NCBI RefSeq assembly: GCF_037479095.1
Contig: NZ_JBBGZW010000001.1
Location: 3,534,001 to 3,598,000 of the forward strand
From: Pantoea nemavictus
GTDB lineage: Bacteria; Pseudomonadota; Gammaproteobacteria; Enterobacterales; Enterobacteriaceae
Length of the DNA stretch: 64,000 nucleotides
Direction of reading: 5' to 3'
The notes below the pieces were generated by a model that saw only the letters and a program-made list of their open reading frames with translations, had not been told where the DNA came from and did no database searches. This document shows positions 19,557-29,992 of this stretch, piece after piece (the stretch's first letter is position 1; each line of letters starts with the position of its first letter). A program made the position numbers and the translations under genes.

Positions 19557-19583
19557 TCAGACTGCGACCCCAAAAGAAAGTTC
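19557..19583 (-). promoter_or_regulatory. Sigma-E promoter of rybB
   Basis: On the minus strand GAACTT (19583-19578) and TCTGA (19561-19557) are 16 bases apart. The RNA start at 19550 is six bases after the -10. This matches the sigma-E pattern GGAACTT-N15/16-TCnnA known for E. coli rybB. Confidence 0.85.
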
Positions 19584-19604
19584 GTTATTGCGTCAAATAT
19601 ATTT

Positions 19605-21293
19605 TTAGAATGGCAATAGCGGCCAGATTATCACTATCAAGGTGCCCGCCAGCGTGAGCAATACGTTGGCAATCGCGTAGGTGCCGGCATAACCCAGCGC
19701 GGGAATGCTGCTGCGCGCGGTATCGCTGATGATCTCCATTGCCGGCGCACAGGTGCGTGCCCCCATGATGGCACCAAACAGCAGGGCGCGGTTCATACGC
19801 AGCACATAGGCGCCAAACAGATAGCAAATCACCACCGGCAGCAAACTCACCAGCAGGCCACTCAGAAGCATCAATGCGCCTGCGCTGCCAAAACCGTGCT
19901 GCAAGCCGCTGCCCGCACTCAGGCCGACGCCGGCCATAAACACCATCAGGCCAAACTCTTTCACCATCGTCAGCGCGCCCTGCGGGATGTAGCCAAACGT
20001 GGGATGGTTGGCCCGCATAAAGCCAAGCATAATGCCGGCGAACAGCAATCCGGCGGCGTTGCCGATGCCGAAGCTGAAGTTGCTGAACTGGAAGGTGATC
20101 ATGCCCACCATCAGGCCGACGATAAAGAAGGCGCAGAAGGCGAGGAGATCGGTGATTTGGCTGTGGATGGCGATAAAACCAATGCGGTCGGCCAAACTCT
20201 TCACGCGACGCGCTTCGCCGCTCACCTGCAGCACATCACCCTTGTTTAGCATGATGCTGTCATCAATCGGCATCTCAATCTGGCTGCGGATCACGCGGTT
20301 AAGAAAACAACCGTGGTCGGTCAATTTGAGGTGACTCAGGCGTTTGTTAACCGCGTTGTGGTTTTTCACCACGATCTCTTCGGTAACGATGCGCATATCC
20401 AGCAGATCGCGATCGAACACTTCTTTGCCGTTGCGGAAGCTGGGATCCAGGCGCGCATGCGCATCGGGATAGCCTACCAGCGAGATATCGTCGCCGAGCT
20501 GCAGCATGGCGTCTCCATCCGGGCTGGCGAGAATACCGTTGCGGCGCAGCCGCTCAATATAGCAGCCGGTCTGGCGATGAATGCCCAGCTCACGCAGGTT
20601 TTTGCCGCCGCTCCACTCCACCAGTTCCGGACCCACGCGATAGGCGCGGATGACCGGCAGAAACACTTTGCGCTGGCTATCGGCATCAAGGCCGCGCTCG
20701 CGAGCAATTTGCTGCGCGCAGGTTGGCAGATCCTGATGCTGCAGGCGCGGCAGATAGCGCGCACCAAAAATCAGGCTCACTAATCCCACCAGATAGGTGA
20801 GGGCGTAACCGAGGCTAAGGTTATCCTGCATCAGCGTGAGTTGATGACTGTCGCTGATGCTTTGCCGCAGCGTATCACCCGCGCCCACTAACACCGGCGT
20901 CGAGGTCATTGAGCCTGCCAGCATGCCTGCGGTTAAACCAATATCCCAGCCGAACAATTTGCCGAGCGTCAACGCGATTAACAGCGCGCTAACCACCATA
21001 ACAATCGCCAAAAAGAAGTAATTTTTACCGTCACGGAAAAAGATTGAGAAAAAGTTTGGCCCGGCTTCCACGCCGACACAAAAAATAAACAACATAAAGC
21101 CAAGACTTAAGGCGTCAGTATTAATAGCGAAATGCTGTTGGCCTAAAATTAGCGAAACTACCAGTACACCAATGGAATTACCGAGTTGGACCGAGCCGAG
21201 GCGTAATTTACCCAAGCAAAGTCCGAGTGCTAAAACGACAAATAATAACAGAACGTCATTTCCGCTTAACAATTCTGCGACGTTAATGTTCAC
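19605..21293 (-). CDS. ybjL: Putative transporter YbjL (AspT/YidE antiporter family)
   Basis: A 562-residue inner-membrane protein of the aspartate:alanine exchanger family. Two membrane halves of about five helices each (residues 10-180 and 385-560) flank a cytoplasmic segment with two RCK_C/TrkA_C domains (about 200-375). The second repeat contains the family motif [12 protein letters not shown]. The substrate is unknown for YbjL. The order rybB-ybjL-ybjM-grxA is as in E. coli. Confidence 0.92.
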   Translation of the reverse strand: MNINVAELLSGNDVLLLFVVLALGLCLGKLRLGSVQLGNSIGVLVVSLILGQQHFAINTDALSLGFMLFIFCVGVEAGPNFFSIFFRDGKNYFFLAIVMVVSALLIALTLGKLFGWDIGLTAGMLAGSMTSTPVLVGAGDTLRQSISDSHQLTLMQDNLSLGYALTYLVGLVSLIFGARYLPRLQHQDLPTCAQQIARERGLDADSQRKVFLPVIRAYRVGPELVEWSGGKNLRELGIHRQTGCYIERLRRNGILASPDGDAMLQLGDDISLVGYPDAHARLDPSFRNGKEVFDRDLLDMRIVTEEIVVKNHNAVNKRLSHLKLTDHGCFLNRVIRSQIEMPIDDSIMLNKGDVLQVSGEARRVKSLADRIGFIAIHSQITDLLAFCAFFIVGLMVGMITFQFSNFSFGIGNAAGLLFAGIMLGFMRANHPTFGYIPQGALTMVKEFGLMVFMAGVGLSAGSGLQHGFGSAGALMLLSGLLVSLLPVVICYLFGAYVLRMNRALLFGAIMGARTCAPAMEIISDTARSSIPALGYAGTYAIANVLLTLAGTLIVIIWPLLPF

Positions 21294-21546
21294 GGTTTAA
21301 CTTCTTCTTTACCTGTAACAAGTTGATGAGCAGGACTTTTTTCGCTATCTTGTGCCGACCGCTAAGGTTTCTGCAACAAAAAAGCTAAGACCTCATACTA
21401 AAGCGGCGTCATTCTAATCATAATTAACATCCTCAGCTATCGGCAGTTTTCATTCCTTTCGCCTCCAGCTGTTTCTTTTTATTTCCAGTCGTGCGCATCA
21501 GGGCAAAAAAGTTTCATAATTGTTAACGTAAAAGTTGAGGCTAATT

Positions 21547-21918
21547 ATGTTGCAGCGCAATAATCGCTGGCCAGCATCGGTTCTGGGCGTGATGCTTTAT
21601 ACGCTGGTGTTTATTTATGCACACCATTTCTGGGCCGCCGCCAGTGAACAAGCCGTGCGCGGACAACCAGAATTACTGCTGTTTTTATTACCGGGGATGT
21701 TAATGGCGCTATTGCAGCCAGAGAGTCCGCTGGTCGGCACGTTGTGGATTGCGCTGGGTGGCACGCTGCTGGGAATGATGTGGCTGATGCTGGTCATACC
21801 GATGACGCACAGCGCCTTGCTGATTGTGGCCTGGAGTTTAAGTGCGCTGTTCTGGGCGGGATGTGGGGCACTGCTGGTGCGCTTGCTGCGAATTATGCTG
21901 GCGATGCGGGCTGAATAG
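21547..21918 (+). CDS. ybjM: Inner-membrane protein YbjM
   Basis: A 123-residue hydrophobic protein with about four membrane helices and no known function. It is identified by position between ybjL and grxA and by the helix around LLFLLPGMLMALL, similar to the E. coli protein. The ATG at 21547 is preferred over an in-frame TTG 12 bases upstream; GTTGAGG precedes it. It converges on grxA, sharing an intergenic hairpin. Confidence 0.82.
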   Translation: MLQRNNRWPASVLGVMLYTLVFIYAHHFWAAASEQAVRGQPELLLFLLPGMLMALLQPESPLVGTLWIALGGTLLGMMWLMLVIPMTHSALLIVAWSLSALFWAGCGALLVRLLRIMLAMRAE

Positions 21919-21925
21919 CCCGATC

Positions 21926-21950
21926 AAAAACGGGCCCGCAGGCCCGTTAT
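21926..21950 (-). terminator. Terminator of grxA, also between convergent ybjM
   Basis: ACGGGCC (21930-21936) pairs with GGCCCGT (21941-21947). On the minus strand the stem is followed by TTTTT, so it serves grxA; on the plus strand the tail is weak. Confidence 0.85.
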
Positions 21951-21951
21951 C

Positions 21952-22215
21952 TTACGCTTCGATACCCAGGTTTTCTTTCGTCCAGGCAGCAAATTCGGTG
22001 TAACCACCAATGTGCTGATCGTCGAGGAAAATCTGCGGCACGGTGGTTACCGGCTTGCCGGCACGCGCTTCCAGATCGGCTTTGGTGATGCCGGTGGCCT
22101 GAATGTCCACGTACTGATAGTTAAAATCGTCGCGCTCGCTGGTCAGCTTTGCCGCCAACTCTTTTGCACGTACGCAGTAAGGGCAGCTAGAACGGCCAAA
22201 AATCACTGCAATCAT
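21952..22215 (-). CDS. grxA: Glutaredoxin 1
   Basis: This is a glutathione-dependent disulfide reductase that serves ribonucleotide reductase and, in E. coli, deactivates OxyR. The redox motif CPYC is at residues 11-14. The glutathione-binding TVPQIF and GGYTEF segments are present. The 87 residues are near the usual length. It is divergent from ybjC-nfsA-rimK. In E. coli this intergenic region responds to OxyR and SoxS; I could not identify either site with confidence here. Confidence 0.96.
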   Translation of the reverse strand: MIAVIFGRSSCPYCVRAKELAAKLTSERDDFNYQYVDIQATGITKADLEARAGKPVTTVPQIFLDDQHIGGYTEFAAWTKENLGIEA

Positions 22216-22385
22216 TGCTTCTCTCCTTCCGCTGCTGTTTTGTGACTAGAATCACATCACAGCGTGAATAATGCGTCACATCATGCCCGCCCATCCTGCT
22301 TAAAGGAAGAAGAAGTTACCTGTTATTCTGATATCTGCTGCCTATGCAGACGCTAAAACTGATTGTACGCCAAAGGAACCTTCGC

Positions 22386-22637
22386 ATGCGTAATCTCGCC
22401 ACATTACCCAAACCCGTGTTGCTGCTCGAAGTGCTCGGCGTGCTTGCCGTAATGGGTGCGCTGCTACTGACCAATGACTGGGTGAGCGCGCCGGATTTTA
22501 TGGCCAAAAAGCCGCTGGCGACGCTGCTGTTTTTTCTGGGCATCGCGCTGATGCTGCCTGCGGCATGGATGATGATGTGGCGGACGGCGAAGGCGATGGC
22601 CCCGCAATTGTTCAATCATTCCAACAAAAAGAAGTAA
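22386..22637 (+). CDS. ybjC: Small membrane protein YbjC (DUF1418)
   Basis: An 83-residue inner-membrane protein with two helices, function unknown. The start at 22386 has AAAGGA 7 bases upstream and gives MRNLATLPKPVLLLE, aligning with the E. coli N-terminus; the earlier ATG at 22344 would add 14 charged residues. It is the first gene of a ybjC-nfsA-rimK run (gaps of 15 and 17 bases). Confidence 0.88.
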   Translation: MRNLATLPKPVLLLEVLGVLAVMGALLLTNDWVSAPDFMAKKPLATLLFFLGIALMLPAAWMMMWRTAKAMAPQLFNHSNKKK

Positions 22638-22652
22638 CCACCGGAGAGGATT

Positions 22653-23375
22653 ATGACGCCGACTATCGATTTACTGTGCAGCCACCGTTCTATTCGCGCC
22701 TTTACCGAACAAGGCATTGATGAGGCGCAGCGCAGCGCCATTATTGCAGCGGCACAAGCGGCCTCAACCTCCAGCTTTTTGCAGTGTTCCTCCATTATTC
22801 GCATCACCGATCGGGAAAAACGTGAGCAGCTGGTGCAGCTGACCGGCGGCCAGCCGTGGGTTAGCGCGGCGGCGGAATTTTGGGTGTTCTGCGCTGACTT
22901 CAATCGTCATCAGCAGATTTGCCCGGATGCGCAGCTGGGACGCGCTGAACAGCTGCTGCTCGGCTGCGTTGATACCGCACTGATGGCGCAAAATGCCATG
23001 GTCGCGGCAGAATCGCTCGGCCTTGGCGGCGTATTTATTGGCGGTATTCGTAACAGTATTGCTCAAGTCACCGAACTGCTTGAGCTGCCGAAATTTGTGC
23101 TGCCGCTGTTCGGTTTCTGCGTCGGTCATCCAGCGGATGCGCCGGACGTTAAACCGCGCATGCCGCAGGCGATGCTGGTACACGAAAATCGTTATCAACC
23201 CGTCGATAAAACCGTGCTGGCACAGTACGATGAGCAAATTACCGCCTATTATCAGCAGCGCGACAGCAATCAGCGTTCTGAAAACTGGAGCCAGCTGATT
23301 CAGCGTCTGATCATTAAAGAAACGCGTCCATTTATTCTGGATTACCTGCATCAGCAGGGTTGGGCGACACGCTAA
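22653..23375 (+). CDS. nfsA: Oxygen-insensitive NADPH nitroreductase NfsA
   Basis: This FMN-dependent NADPH enzyme reduces nitroaromatics and quinones by two-electron steps. The N-terminal FMN-binding CSHRSIRAF and the central [10 protein letters not shown] are characteristic. The 240 residues equal E. coli NfsA. GGAG lies 7 bases before the ATG. It is second in the ybjC-nfsA-rimK cluster, which belongs to the SoxRS regulon in E. coli. Confidence 0.96.
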   Translation: MTPTIDLLCSHRSIRAFTEQGIDEAQRSAIIAAAQAASTSSFLQCSSIIRITDREKREQLVQLTGGQPWVSAAAEFWVFCADFNRHQQICPDAQLGRAEQLLLGCVDTALMAQNAMVAAESLGLGGVFIGGIRNSIAQVTELLELPKFVLPLFGFCVGHPADAPDVKPRMPQAMLVHENRYQPVDKTVLAQYDEQITAYYQQRDSNQRSENWSQLIQRLIIKETRPFILDYLHQQGWATR

Positions 23376-23392
23376 GCACAAGGAACTCTGCA

Positions 23393-24295
23393 ATGAAGAT
23401 GGCCATTCTCACCCGCGATGGATCGATCTATTCGTGTAAACGTCTGCGCGACGCCGCGGAAGAGCGTGGCCATCAGGTACAGATCATCGATCCGCTCTCC
23501 TGCTACATGAATATCAACTCCGATTCGCCGGCGGTGCACTACCGCGGCGAGGCGCTGGGGCATTTTGATGCGGTGATTCCGCGTATCGGCACCGCCACCA
23601 CCTTTTACGGCACGGCAGTGTTGCGCCAGTTTGAGGTGCGCGGCAGCTATCCGCTTAATGAATCGGTAGCGATTACCCGCGCGCGCGACAAACTGCGTTC
23701 ACTGCAGCTGCTGGCGCGTGAGGGGATTGATATGCCGATCACCGGCTTTGCCTCCTCGCCGGATGATACCGATGATTTGATTGCCATGGTCGGCGGTGCG
23801 CCGCTGGTGGTGAAGCTGGTGGAGGGCACCCAGGGCATCGGCGTGGTACTGGCGGAAACGCGTCAGGCGGCGGAGAGCGTGATCGATGCCTTTCGTGGCC
23901 TCAACGCACATATTTTGGTGCAGGAGTTTATCAAGGAAGCACAAGGGCGCGATATTCGCTGCTTAGTGATTGGCAATGAAGTGGTGGCGGCGATTGAGCG
24001 CGAAGCAAAAGAGGGCGATTTTCGCTCCAACCTGCATCGCGGCGGGAAAGCCCGAGCAGTGGAGATCACCGCACAGGAGCGGGAAATTGCGGTGAAAGCG
24101 GCCAGCACGCTCGGTCTCGAAGTGGCTGGTGTGGATATTCTGCGCGCACATCGCGGGCCGCTGGTAATGGAAGTGAACGCTTCGCCGGGGCTGGAAGGCA
24201 TTGAGGGCATTACCGGTTTGGATATCGCGACCATGATGATCGCATGGGTAGAGCAACATGCTTGCCCCGGCTATCGTCCTAAAACCGGCGGCTAA
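23393..24295 (+). CDS. rimK: Ribosomal protein bS6 glutamate ligase RimK
   Basis: RimK adds glutamates to the C-terminus of ribosomal protein S6 and can make poly-alpha-glutamate. It is an ATP-grasp ligase with an N-terminal RimK domain ([22 protein letters not shown]). The ATP-grasp core carries [26 protein letters not shown] and the metal-binding [10 protein letters not shown]. The start at 23393, with AAGGAA upstream, gives 300 residues, as in E. coli. An upstream in-frame start at 23360 would overlap nfsA. Confidence 0.96.
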   Translation: MKMAILTRDGSIYSCKRLRDAAEERGHQVQIIDPLSCYMNINSDSPAVHYRGEALGHFDAVIPRIGTATTFYGTAVLRQFEVRGSYPLNESVAITRARDKLRSLQLLAREGIDMPITGFASSPDDTDDLIAMVGGAPLVVKLVEGTQGIGVVLAETRQAAESVIDAFRGLNAHILVQEFIKEAQGRDIRCLVIGNEVVAAIEREAKEGDFRSNLHRGGKARAVEITAQEREIAVKAASTLGLEVAGVDILRAHRGPLVMEVNASPGLEGIEGITGLDIATMMIAWVEQHACPGYRPKTGG

Positions 24296-24382
24296 CCCGC
24301 GTTTTTCGGCGGTTTTCGTGGCATCCAGATCGGTTTTTCCGTAAGCTAAGGCGCTCATTTCTTCACCCCACAGGATATTACG

Positions 24383-24865
24383 ATGGATTCACTGGTCGTT
24401 CCGGACATTGACGTGCTGCGTCGCTGGCTGGATCAACAAAATATCACCTGGTTCGAATGCGATGCCTGTCAGGCACTGCACCTGCCGCACATGCAGAATT
24501 TTGACGGGGTGTTTGATGCAAAAATTGACCTGGTGGATAACGTCATCCTCTTCTCCGCGCTGGCAGAAGTGAAACCCACGGCGCTGATTCCGCTGGTGGG
24601 CGATTTATCGCAGATCAACGCCAGCTCGCTCACGATTAAAGCCTTCGTGGATATTCAGGACGACAATCTGCCGAAGCTGATTGTCTGCCAGTCGATCAGC
24701 ACCACCGCCGGATTAACCTTCGGTCAGTTCTCCCACTTTATGAAGCAGAGTGAAGAGGGCGTTTCCATGGTGATTATGGAAGCCTTCGCTAATAACTTGC
24801 TCATCATGGAAGGAGAAGAAGAGGAGCGACAGCCCAGCACCAGCAGCCACGCGATGCTGCACTGA
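24383..24865 (+). CDS. ybjN: YbjN family protein
   Basis: A 160-residue cytosolic protein of the YbjN family, whose fold resembles type III secretion chaperones. In Erwinia and E. coli it has been linked to motility, exopolysaccharide and stress phenotypes, but no biochemical activity is established. Recognisable segments are DVLRRWLDQQNITWF, CDACQALHLPHMQ and KAFVDIQDDNLPKL. It has its own terminator at 24881. Confidence 0.92.
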   Translation: MDSLVVPDIDVLRRWLDQQNITWFECDACQALHLPHMQNFDGVFDAKIDLVDNVILFSALAEVKPTALIPLVGDLSQINASSLTIKAFVDIQDDNLPKLIVCQSISTTAGLTFGQFSHFMKQSEEGVSMVIMEAFANNLLIMEGEEEERQPSTSSHAMLH

Positions 24866-24880
24866 GTTCCCCGCCTCGCT

Positions 24881-24907
24881 AACTGCCGCTTTTTGCGGCA
24901 GTTTTCA
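24881..24907 (+). terminator. Terminator of ybjN
   Basis: AACTGCCGC and GCGGCAGTT enclose TTTTT and are followed by TTTTC. Confidence 0.9.
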
Positions 24908-25237
24908 TTTCTGCCCCACCACTTTTTATTCTGCACTTTGCCCTTTATTGCCAGATATTAGTTGTGCTTTATGCCACTAGTGCCAAACCCCATAGCAGAA
25001 ACATGCATAACTTATCGCGAAAAGGCGTTTTTTAAGCTGGGATCTGGTGCAGTAGGTAAGGGGGGGCTATCCTTGCGGGGCTGACTGGGACAAGCAACCT
25101 CAGCACAACTATAGGTTTTTGCTATTAAACTCCCGCTGAATATTGATTCATTGTGTGCCTGTAATTTTTACAGAAAACGCAACGTTCGGATCGCGTGTAT
25201 ACAGCGTTGTAATGACCCGCTCAGGAGGAAGGAAAAC
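24908..25237. other. Intergenic region upstream of potF
   Basis: This region of about 330 bases is AT-rich and carries the promoter for the pot operon. I found no repeat or RNA gene. The ribosome site of potF (AGGAGGAAGG, 25223-25232) is unusually strong, in keeping with abundant production of the binding protein. Confidence 0.5.
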
Positions 25238-26347
25238 ATGTTCAACCAACGTCAAAAATGGTTGCCAGGTGTGGTTGCTGGTGTGCTGATGGCTGCGGCC
25301 GCCGGTGCTCAGGCAGAAGATAAAACGCTGCATGTGTATAACTGGTCAGATTATATCGCGGCTGACACGGTGCCGAACTTTGAGAAGTTGACCGGCGATA
25401 AAGTGGTTTACGACGTTTTCGATTCCAACGAAGTGCTGGAAGGCAAACTGATGGCCGGTAGTACCGGTTATGACGTGGTAGTGCCATCGTCGAGTTTCCT
25501 TGCGCGTCAGCTGCAATCGGGCGTGTTCCAGGAGCTGGATAAGAGCAAGCTGCCAAACTATAAAAACCTCGATCCCGATCTGATGGCGAAAGTGGCCCAG
25601 CACGATCCCGGCAACAAATACGCGATCCCTTATCTGTGGGGCACCACCGGCATCGGCTATAACGTCGATAAAGTGAAAGCCGCACTGGGCAAAGATGTAC
25701 CGCTGGATAGCTGGGATCTGGTGTTGAAACCGGAAAACCTGGAAAAACTGAAAGGTTGCGGCGTCTCCTTCCTTGATGCACCGGAAGAGATTTTCGCTAC
25801 CGTGCTCAACTACCTTGGCAAAGATCCCAACAGCTCTGACGCGAAAGATTACTCTGGCGCGGCGACCGATTTGCTGCTGAAACTGCGTCCGAACATCCGT
25901 TACTTCCACTCGTCGCAGTACATCAACGACCTGGCGAACGGCAACATCTGCGTAGCGATTGGCTGGTCGGGCGATATCCTGCAGGCGAAAGATCGTGCGG
26001 ATAAAGCCAATAACGGCGTGCATCTGGGCTATATCGTGCCGAAGCAGGGCGCCCTGGCGTTCTTCGACATGTTCGCGATTCCAAAAGACGCGAAAAATGT
26101 AGAAGGGGCATACAAATTCCTCAACTACATGATGGATCCAAAAGTCATTGCTGATGTTTCCAACAACATGAACTATGCCAACGGTAACAAAGCCTCGCTG
26201 CCGCTGATTAATGCGGACGTGCGCAACAATCCGGGCATTTTCCCAACGCCGGATGCCATGGCTAAACTGTTTGTGCTCAAGGTCCAGGATCCGAAACTGG
26301 ATCGTGTGCGTACCCGTGCATGGACTAAAGTAAAAAGTGGTAAGTAA
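25238..26347 (+). CDS. potF: Putrescine-binding periplasmic protein PotF
   Basis: PotF binds putrescine for the PotGHI importer. The Sec signal ends around GAQAEDK. The polyamine-pocket motifs include [27 protein letters not shown] and [12 protein letters not shown]. The start at 25238 follows an AGGAGGAAGG ribosome site and gives 369 residues against 370 in E. coli; the longer frame from 25151 has no support. Confidence 0.97.
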   Translation: MFNQRQKWLPGVVAGVLMAAAAGAQAEDKTLHVYNWSDYIAADTVPNFEKLTGDKVVYDVFDSNEVLEGKLMAGSTGYDVVVPSSSFLARQLQSGVFQELDKSKLPNYKNLDPDLMAKVAQHDPGNKYAIPYLWGTTGIGYNVDKVKAALGKDVPLDSWDLVLKPENLEKLKGCGVSFLDAPEEIFATVLNYLGKDPNSSDAKDYSGAATDLLLKLRPNIRYFHSSQYINDLANGNICVAIGWSGDILQAKDRADKANNGVHLGYIVPKQGALAFFDMFAIPKDAKNVEGAYKFLNYMMDPKVIADVSNNMNYANGNKASLPLINADVRNNPGIFPTPDAMAKLFVLKVQDPKLDRVRTRAWTKVKSGK

Positions 26348-26461
26348 CTCGTTCTGAACGAGTATTGCCTGAAGACGACAGCAGAGGCGCGGTACTGGCC
26401 TCTGTTGTGCCATTTTTAGCGGCTGGCTGTGCCGCGCGATTTTAGCGCCGGAGAAATGTTA

Positions 26462-27595
26462 GTGAACGACGCGATTCCCCGCCCCCCAAATAAAACCGCT
26501 AAGGCGTTGACGCCGCTGCTGGAAATTCGCAATCTGACCAAATCTTTTGACGGCCAGCACGCCGTGGATGATGTCAGTTTGACCATTTATAAAGGTGAAA
26601 TTTTTGCGCTGTTGGGTGCTTCCGGCTGTGGTAAATCCACGCTGCTGCGTATGCTGGCGGGATTCGAACCGCCGACCAGCGGCCAGATTGTGCTGGATGG
26701 TCAGGATCTCTCGCACGTACCGCCGTATCAACGCCCGATCAACATGATGTTTCAGTCCTACGCGCTGTTCCCGCACATGACGGTGGAGCAGAACATTGCC
26801 TTTGGTCTGAAGCAGGACAAACTGCCGAAAGGCGAAATCAACAGCCGCGTCGAAGAGATGCTGTCGCTGGTGCATATGCAGGAGTTTGCCAAACGTAAGC
26901 CGCATCAGCTCTCTGGCGGCCAGCGTCAGCGTGTGGCGCTGGCGCGTAGCCTGGCGAAGCGTCCGAAACTGCTGCTGCTTGATGAACCGATGGGCGCGCT
27001 GGATAAAAAGCTGCGTGACCGCATGCAGCATGAGGTGGTCGATATTCTTGAGCGTGTGGGCGCCACCTGCGTGATGGTGACGCACGACCAGGAAGAAGCG
27101 ATGACCATGGCGGGCCGCATCGCCATCATGAACCGCGGCAAATTCGTGCAGATTGGTGAGCCGGAAGAGATTTACGAGCATCCAACCAGCCGTTACAGCG
27201 CCGAGTTCATCGGTTCGGTGAATGTGTTTGAAGGCCTGCTGCGCGACCGCGGTGAAGACGCGCTGATCATTGATGCGCCGGGCTTAGTGCATCCGCTGAA
27301 GGTGCAAACTGATGTCTCCGTCGTCGATAACGTGCCGGTGCACGTTGCGCTGCGCCCGGAAAAAGTGATGCTGTGCGAGGAAGTGCCGGCCGATGGCTGT
27401 AATTTTGCCGTCGGTGAAGTGGTGCACATTGCCTATCTTGGCGACCTGTCGATTTATCACGTGCGTCTGCGCAGCGGCCAGATGATTAGCGCACAGTTGC
27501 AAAATGCCCATCGCTACCGCAAAGGCGCGCCAACCTGGGGCGATGAAGTCCGTCTCTGCTGGGACGCTGACAGCTGTGTGGTTCTGACGGTTTAA
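26462..27595 (+). CDS. potG: Putrescine importer ATPase PotG (GTG start)
   Basis: PotG is the ATPase of the putrescine importer. Walker A GASGCGKS is at 52-59, followed by signature LSGGQRQR, Walker B LLLLDEP, and the C-terminal TOBE domain. The GTG at 26462 is the likely start: GGAG (26450-26453) is 8 bases upstream and the N-terminus NDAIPRP matches E. coli. The ATG at 26456 is only 2 bases from that GGAG. This gives 377 residues, equal to E. coli PotG. Confidence 0.95.
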   Translation: MNDAIPRPPNKTAKALTPLLEIRNLTKSFDGQHAVDDVSLTIYKGEIFALLGASGCGKSTLLRMLAGFEPPTSGQIVLDGQDLSHVPPYQRPINMMFQSYALFPHMTVEQNIAFGLKQDKLPKGEINSRVEEMLSLVHMQEFAKRKPHQLSGGQRQRVALARSLAKRPKLLLLDEPMGALDKKLRDRMQHEVVDILERVGATCVMVTHDQEEAMTMAGRIAIMNRGKFVQIGEPEEIYEHPTSRYSAEFIGSVNVFEGLLRDRGEDALIIDAPGLVHPLKVQTDVSVVDNVPVHVALRPEKVMLCEEVPADGCNFAVGEVVHIAYLGDLSIYHVRLRSGQMISAQLQNAHRYRKGAPTWGDEVRLCWDADSCVVLTV

Positions 27596-27604
27596 GGGGG
27601 CGAT

Positions 27605-28561
27605 ATGAGCCAGATTTCTCAACGCCGCGTGCCTAAAGTCGTGGGCACGCCGCTGCAGCGCTGGGCAACGCGCATCAAAATGCAACACGGCCGCAAGCTG
27701 GTGATTGCGCTGCCTTATCTGTGGCTGATCCTGCTGTTTCTGCTGCCATTCCTGATTGTGCTGAAGATCAGCTTCGCCGATATTGCGCGCGCCATTCCGC
27801 CGTATACCGATTTGGTTACGTGGGCGGATGGTCAGCTCAATCTGGTGCTCAATCTCGGTAACTACTTTACGCTGACCGACGATCCGCTCTACGCCGATGC
27901 CTATCTGACGTCGCTGAAAGTGGCGGGCATTTCGACCATTATCTGCCTGATGATCGGCTATCCGCTGGCGTGGGCGGTGGCACACAGCAAGCCCTCAATG
28001 CGCACCATTTTGCTGCTGCTGGTGATTTTGCCGTCGTGGACCTCATTCCTGGTGCGCGTTTACGCGTGGATGGGGCTGCTCAACAACAACGGCATTCTCA
28101 ACCGGTTCCTGATGTGGCTCGGGGTGATCGATCACCCGCTGGTGATTCTCTACACCAATACCGCGGTGTATATCGGTATCGTTTACTGCTATCTGCCGTT
28201 TATGGTGCTGCCGATTTATACCGCGCTGACGCGTATTGATTATTCGCTGGTGGAAGCGTCGCTGGATCTCGGCGCGCGTCCGTTAAAGACCTTCTTTAGC
28301 GTGATTGTCCCGCTGACCAAAGGCGGGATTATTGCCGGCTCAATGCTGGTGTTTATTCCGGCGGTGGGCGAGTACGTGATTCCTGAACTGCTCGGCGGTC
28401 CGGACAGCATCATGATTGGGCGCATTTTGTGGCAGGAGTTCTTTAACAACCGCGATTGGCCGGTAGCGTCCGCGCTGGCGGTGATCATCCTGTTGATTCT
28501 GATATTACCGATCATCTGGTTCCACAAGCATCAGAACCGTGAAGTGGGAGAGAAAGAGTGA
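27605..28561 (+). CDS. potH: Putrescine importer permease PotH
   Basis: PotH is an inner-membrane channel subunit of 318 residues with six predicted helices, of the MalF/PotB-like BPD_transp_1 type. The EAA-like loop reads EASLDLGARPLKTFFSVIVP. It starts 9 bases after potG, with GGGGGC upstream. It overlaps potI by four bases (GTGA), so the two are translationally coupled. Confidence 0.96.
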   Translation: MSQISQRRVPKVVGTPLQRWATRIKMQHGRKLVIALPYLWLILLFLLPFLIVLKISFADIARAIPPYTDLVTWADGQLNLVLNLGNYFTLTDDPLYADAYLTSLKVAGISTIICLMIGYPLAWAVAHSKPSMRTILLLLVILPSWTSFLVRVYAWMGLLNNNGILNRFLMWLGVIDHPLVILYTNTAVYIGIVYCYLPFMVLPIYTALTRIDYSLVEASLDLGARPLKTFFSVIVPLTKGGIIAGSMLVFIPAVGEYVIPELLGGPDSIMIGRILWQEFFNNRDWPVASALAVIILLILILPIIWFHKHQNREVGEKE

Positions 28562-29403
28562 GCCAGTTACCTACCATTCGATCTCCGTGGCGCACCGTGA
28601 TTCTGGTGCTGTGCTTTATGTTCCTGTACGCGCCGATGCTGCTGCTGGTGGTGTACTCCTTCAACAGTTCGCCGCTGGTGACGGTGTGGGATAGCTTCTC
28701 ATTCCACTGGTACAAAGTGCTGTTCCAGGATCAGGCAATGCTCGATGCGGTGGGGCTTAGCCTGACTATCGCCGCGCTCTCAGCAACGATGGCGGTGGTG
28801 CTCGGCACTATGGCGGCGGTGGTGATTGTGCGCTTTGGCCGCTTCCGCGGGCATAACGGTTTCGCCTTTATGCTGACGGCGCCGCTGGTCATGCCTGATG
28901 TCATCACCGGTTTATCTTTGCTGCTGCTGTTTGTGGCGATGGGCAATACGTTTGGCTGGCCGAGCGATCGCGGCATGCTGACTATCTGGCTGGCGCACGT
29001 GACCTTCTGTACCGCTTACGTGGCGGTGGTGATCAACTCGCGTCTGCGTGAACTGGATCGCTCGATAGAAGAAGCGGCGATGGATCTCGGTGCCACACCG
29101 GTGAAAGTGTTCTTTGTGATCACCGTGCCGATGATCGCACCTGCGATTGTCACCGGCTGGCTGCTGGCGTTTACCCTATCGCTCGACGATTTGGTGATCG
29201 CCAGCTTCGTTACGGGTCCAGGCGCAACCACCTTGCCGATGGCGATTTTTGCCACCGTGCGGCGTGGTGTAAATCCGGAGATCAACGCCTTGGCATCGTT
29301 GATTCTGTTTGTCGTCGGTTTAGTCGGTTTTATCGCCTGGCGCTTTATGGCGCACGAAGAAAAGCAGCGATTACGCGATATTCAGAAAGCAAAACGTGGC
29401 TGA
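28558..29403 (+). CDS. potI: Putrescine importer permease PotI (GTG start)
   Basis: PotI is the second channel subunit, 281 residues with six helices. The EAA loop reads EEAAMDLGATPVKVFFVITVP. Translation starts at a GTG that overlaps the potH stop codon, with GGGAG upstream. A good terminator follows, closing the potFGHI operon. Confidence 0.96.
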   Translation: MSQLPTIRSPWRTVILVLCFMFLYAPMLLLVVYSFNSSPLVTVWDSFSFHWYKVLFQDQAMLDAVGLSLTIAALSATMAVVLGTMAAVVIVRFGRFRGHNGFAFMLTAPLVMPDVITGLSLLLLFVAMGNTFGWPSDRGMLTIWLAHVTFCTAYVAVVINSRLRELDRSIEEAAMDLGATPVKVFFVITVPMIAPAIVTGWLLAFTLSLDDLVIASFVTGPGATTLPMAIFATVRRGVNPEINALASLILFVVGLVGFIAWRFMAHEEKQRLRDIQKAKRG

Positions 29404-29428
29404 ACATCGTAACATTTGCCACCATAAG

Positions 29429-29458
29429 AACGGGCTGATTATTTCGGCCCGTTTTATT
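29429..29458 (+). terminator. Terminator of potFGHI
   Basis: AACGGGC and GCCCGTT form the inner stem, followed by TTATT. CCATAA/TTATGG flank it and extend the symmetry. Confidence 0.85.
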
Positions 29459-29477
29459 ATGGTGACGGAGCTAAACC

Positions 29478-29945
29478 ATGTCGGAAACCCTGAAAAACGG
29501 TTCAATGATTAACGCGACGCCGGTGCCGGTCATGGTGGCGGGCAGCGCGATTATTATCACGCGCTGCCTCAGCGTGTTGATGCTGGCCAACGAACTGGGT
29601 TACGACGAACTTGCCAACTTTGTGCATCGTAGCGCGCAGGCCTGGGATTCCACGCTGATTTTTATCGCCAGCCAGCTGATTTTCCTGTTTGAACTGCGCT
29701 GTGCCTTCACCCTGATGCGGGGCAATAACCGTGGACGCTGGGGCTATGTTGCCACGCAAATTATTGTGCTTTTCTATATGTTGATGGCTTCGGTTGGCTG
29801 GATTTACCCGGAGATTTTCAGCATTCCCGGCGAAAGCAATGCGCAGATTATTCATCATACCCTGCAGCAAAAGCTGCCGGATGTGCTGGTACTGTTGCTG
29901 CTGTTTGTGCCCGCCAGCAGCCGCGCTTTTTTCCGGCACCGGTGA
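29478..29945 (+). CDS. ybjO: Inner-membrane protein YbjO (DUF2593)
   Basis: A 155-residue membrane protein with about four helices and no known function. It is identified by position between potI and rlmC and by its conserved N-terminal half ([21 protein letters not shown] shortened here). The start has GGAGC upstream. The C-terminus is rich in leucine followed by a basic tail. Confidence 0.85.
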   Translation: MSETLKNGSMINATPVPVMVAGSAIIITRCLSVLMLANELGYDELANFVHRSAQAWDSTLIFIASQLIFLFELRCAFTLMRGNNRGRWGYVATQIIVLFYMLMASVGWIYPEIFSIPGESNAQIIHHTLQQKLPDVLVLLLLFVPASSRAFFRHR

Positions 29946-29992
29946 TACAATCGGCCCCCGTTTTTTTCCCGATTCTGAATACAGGCCTTTCC

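Noticed and set aside
22216..22385. OxyR or SoxS sites between grxA and ybjC
   Set aside because: Expected from E. coli, but no sequence is close enough to either consensus to mark.
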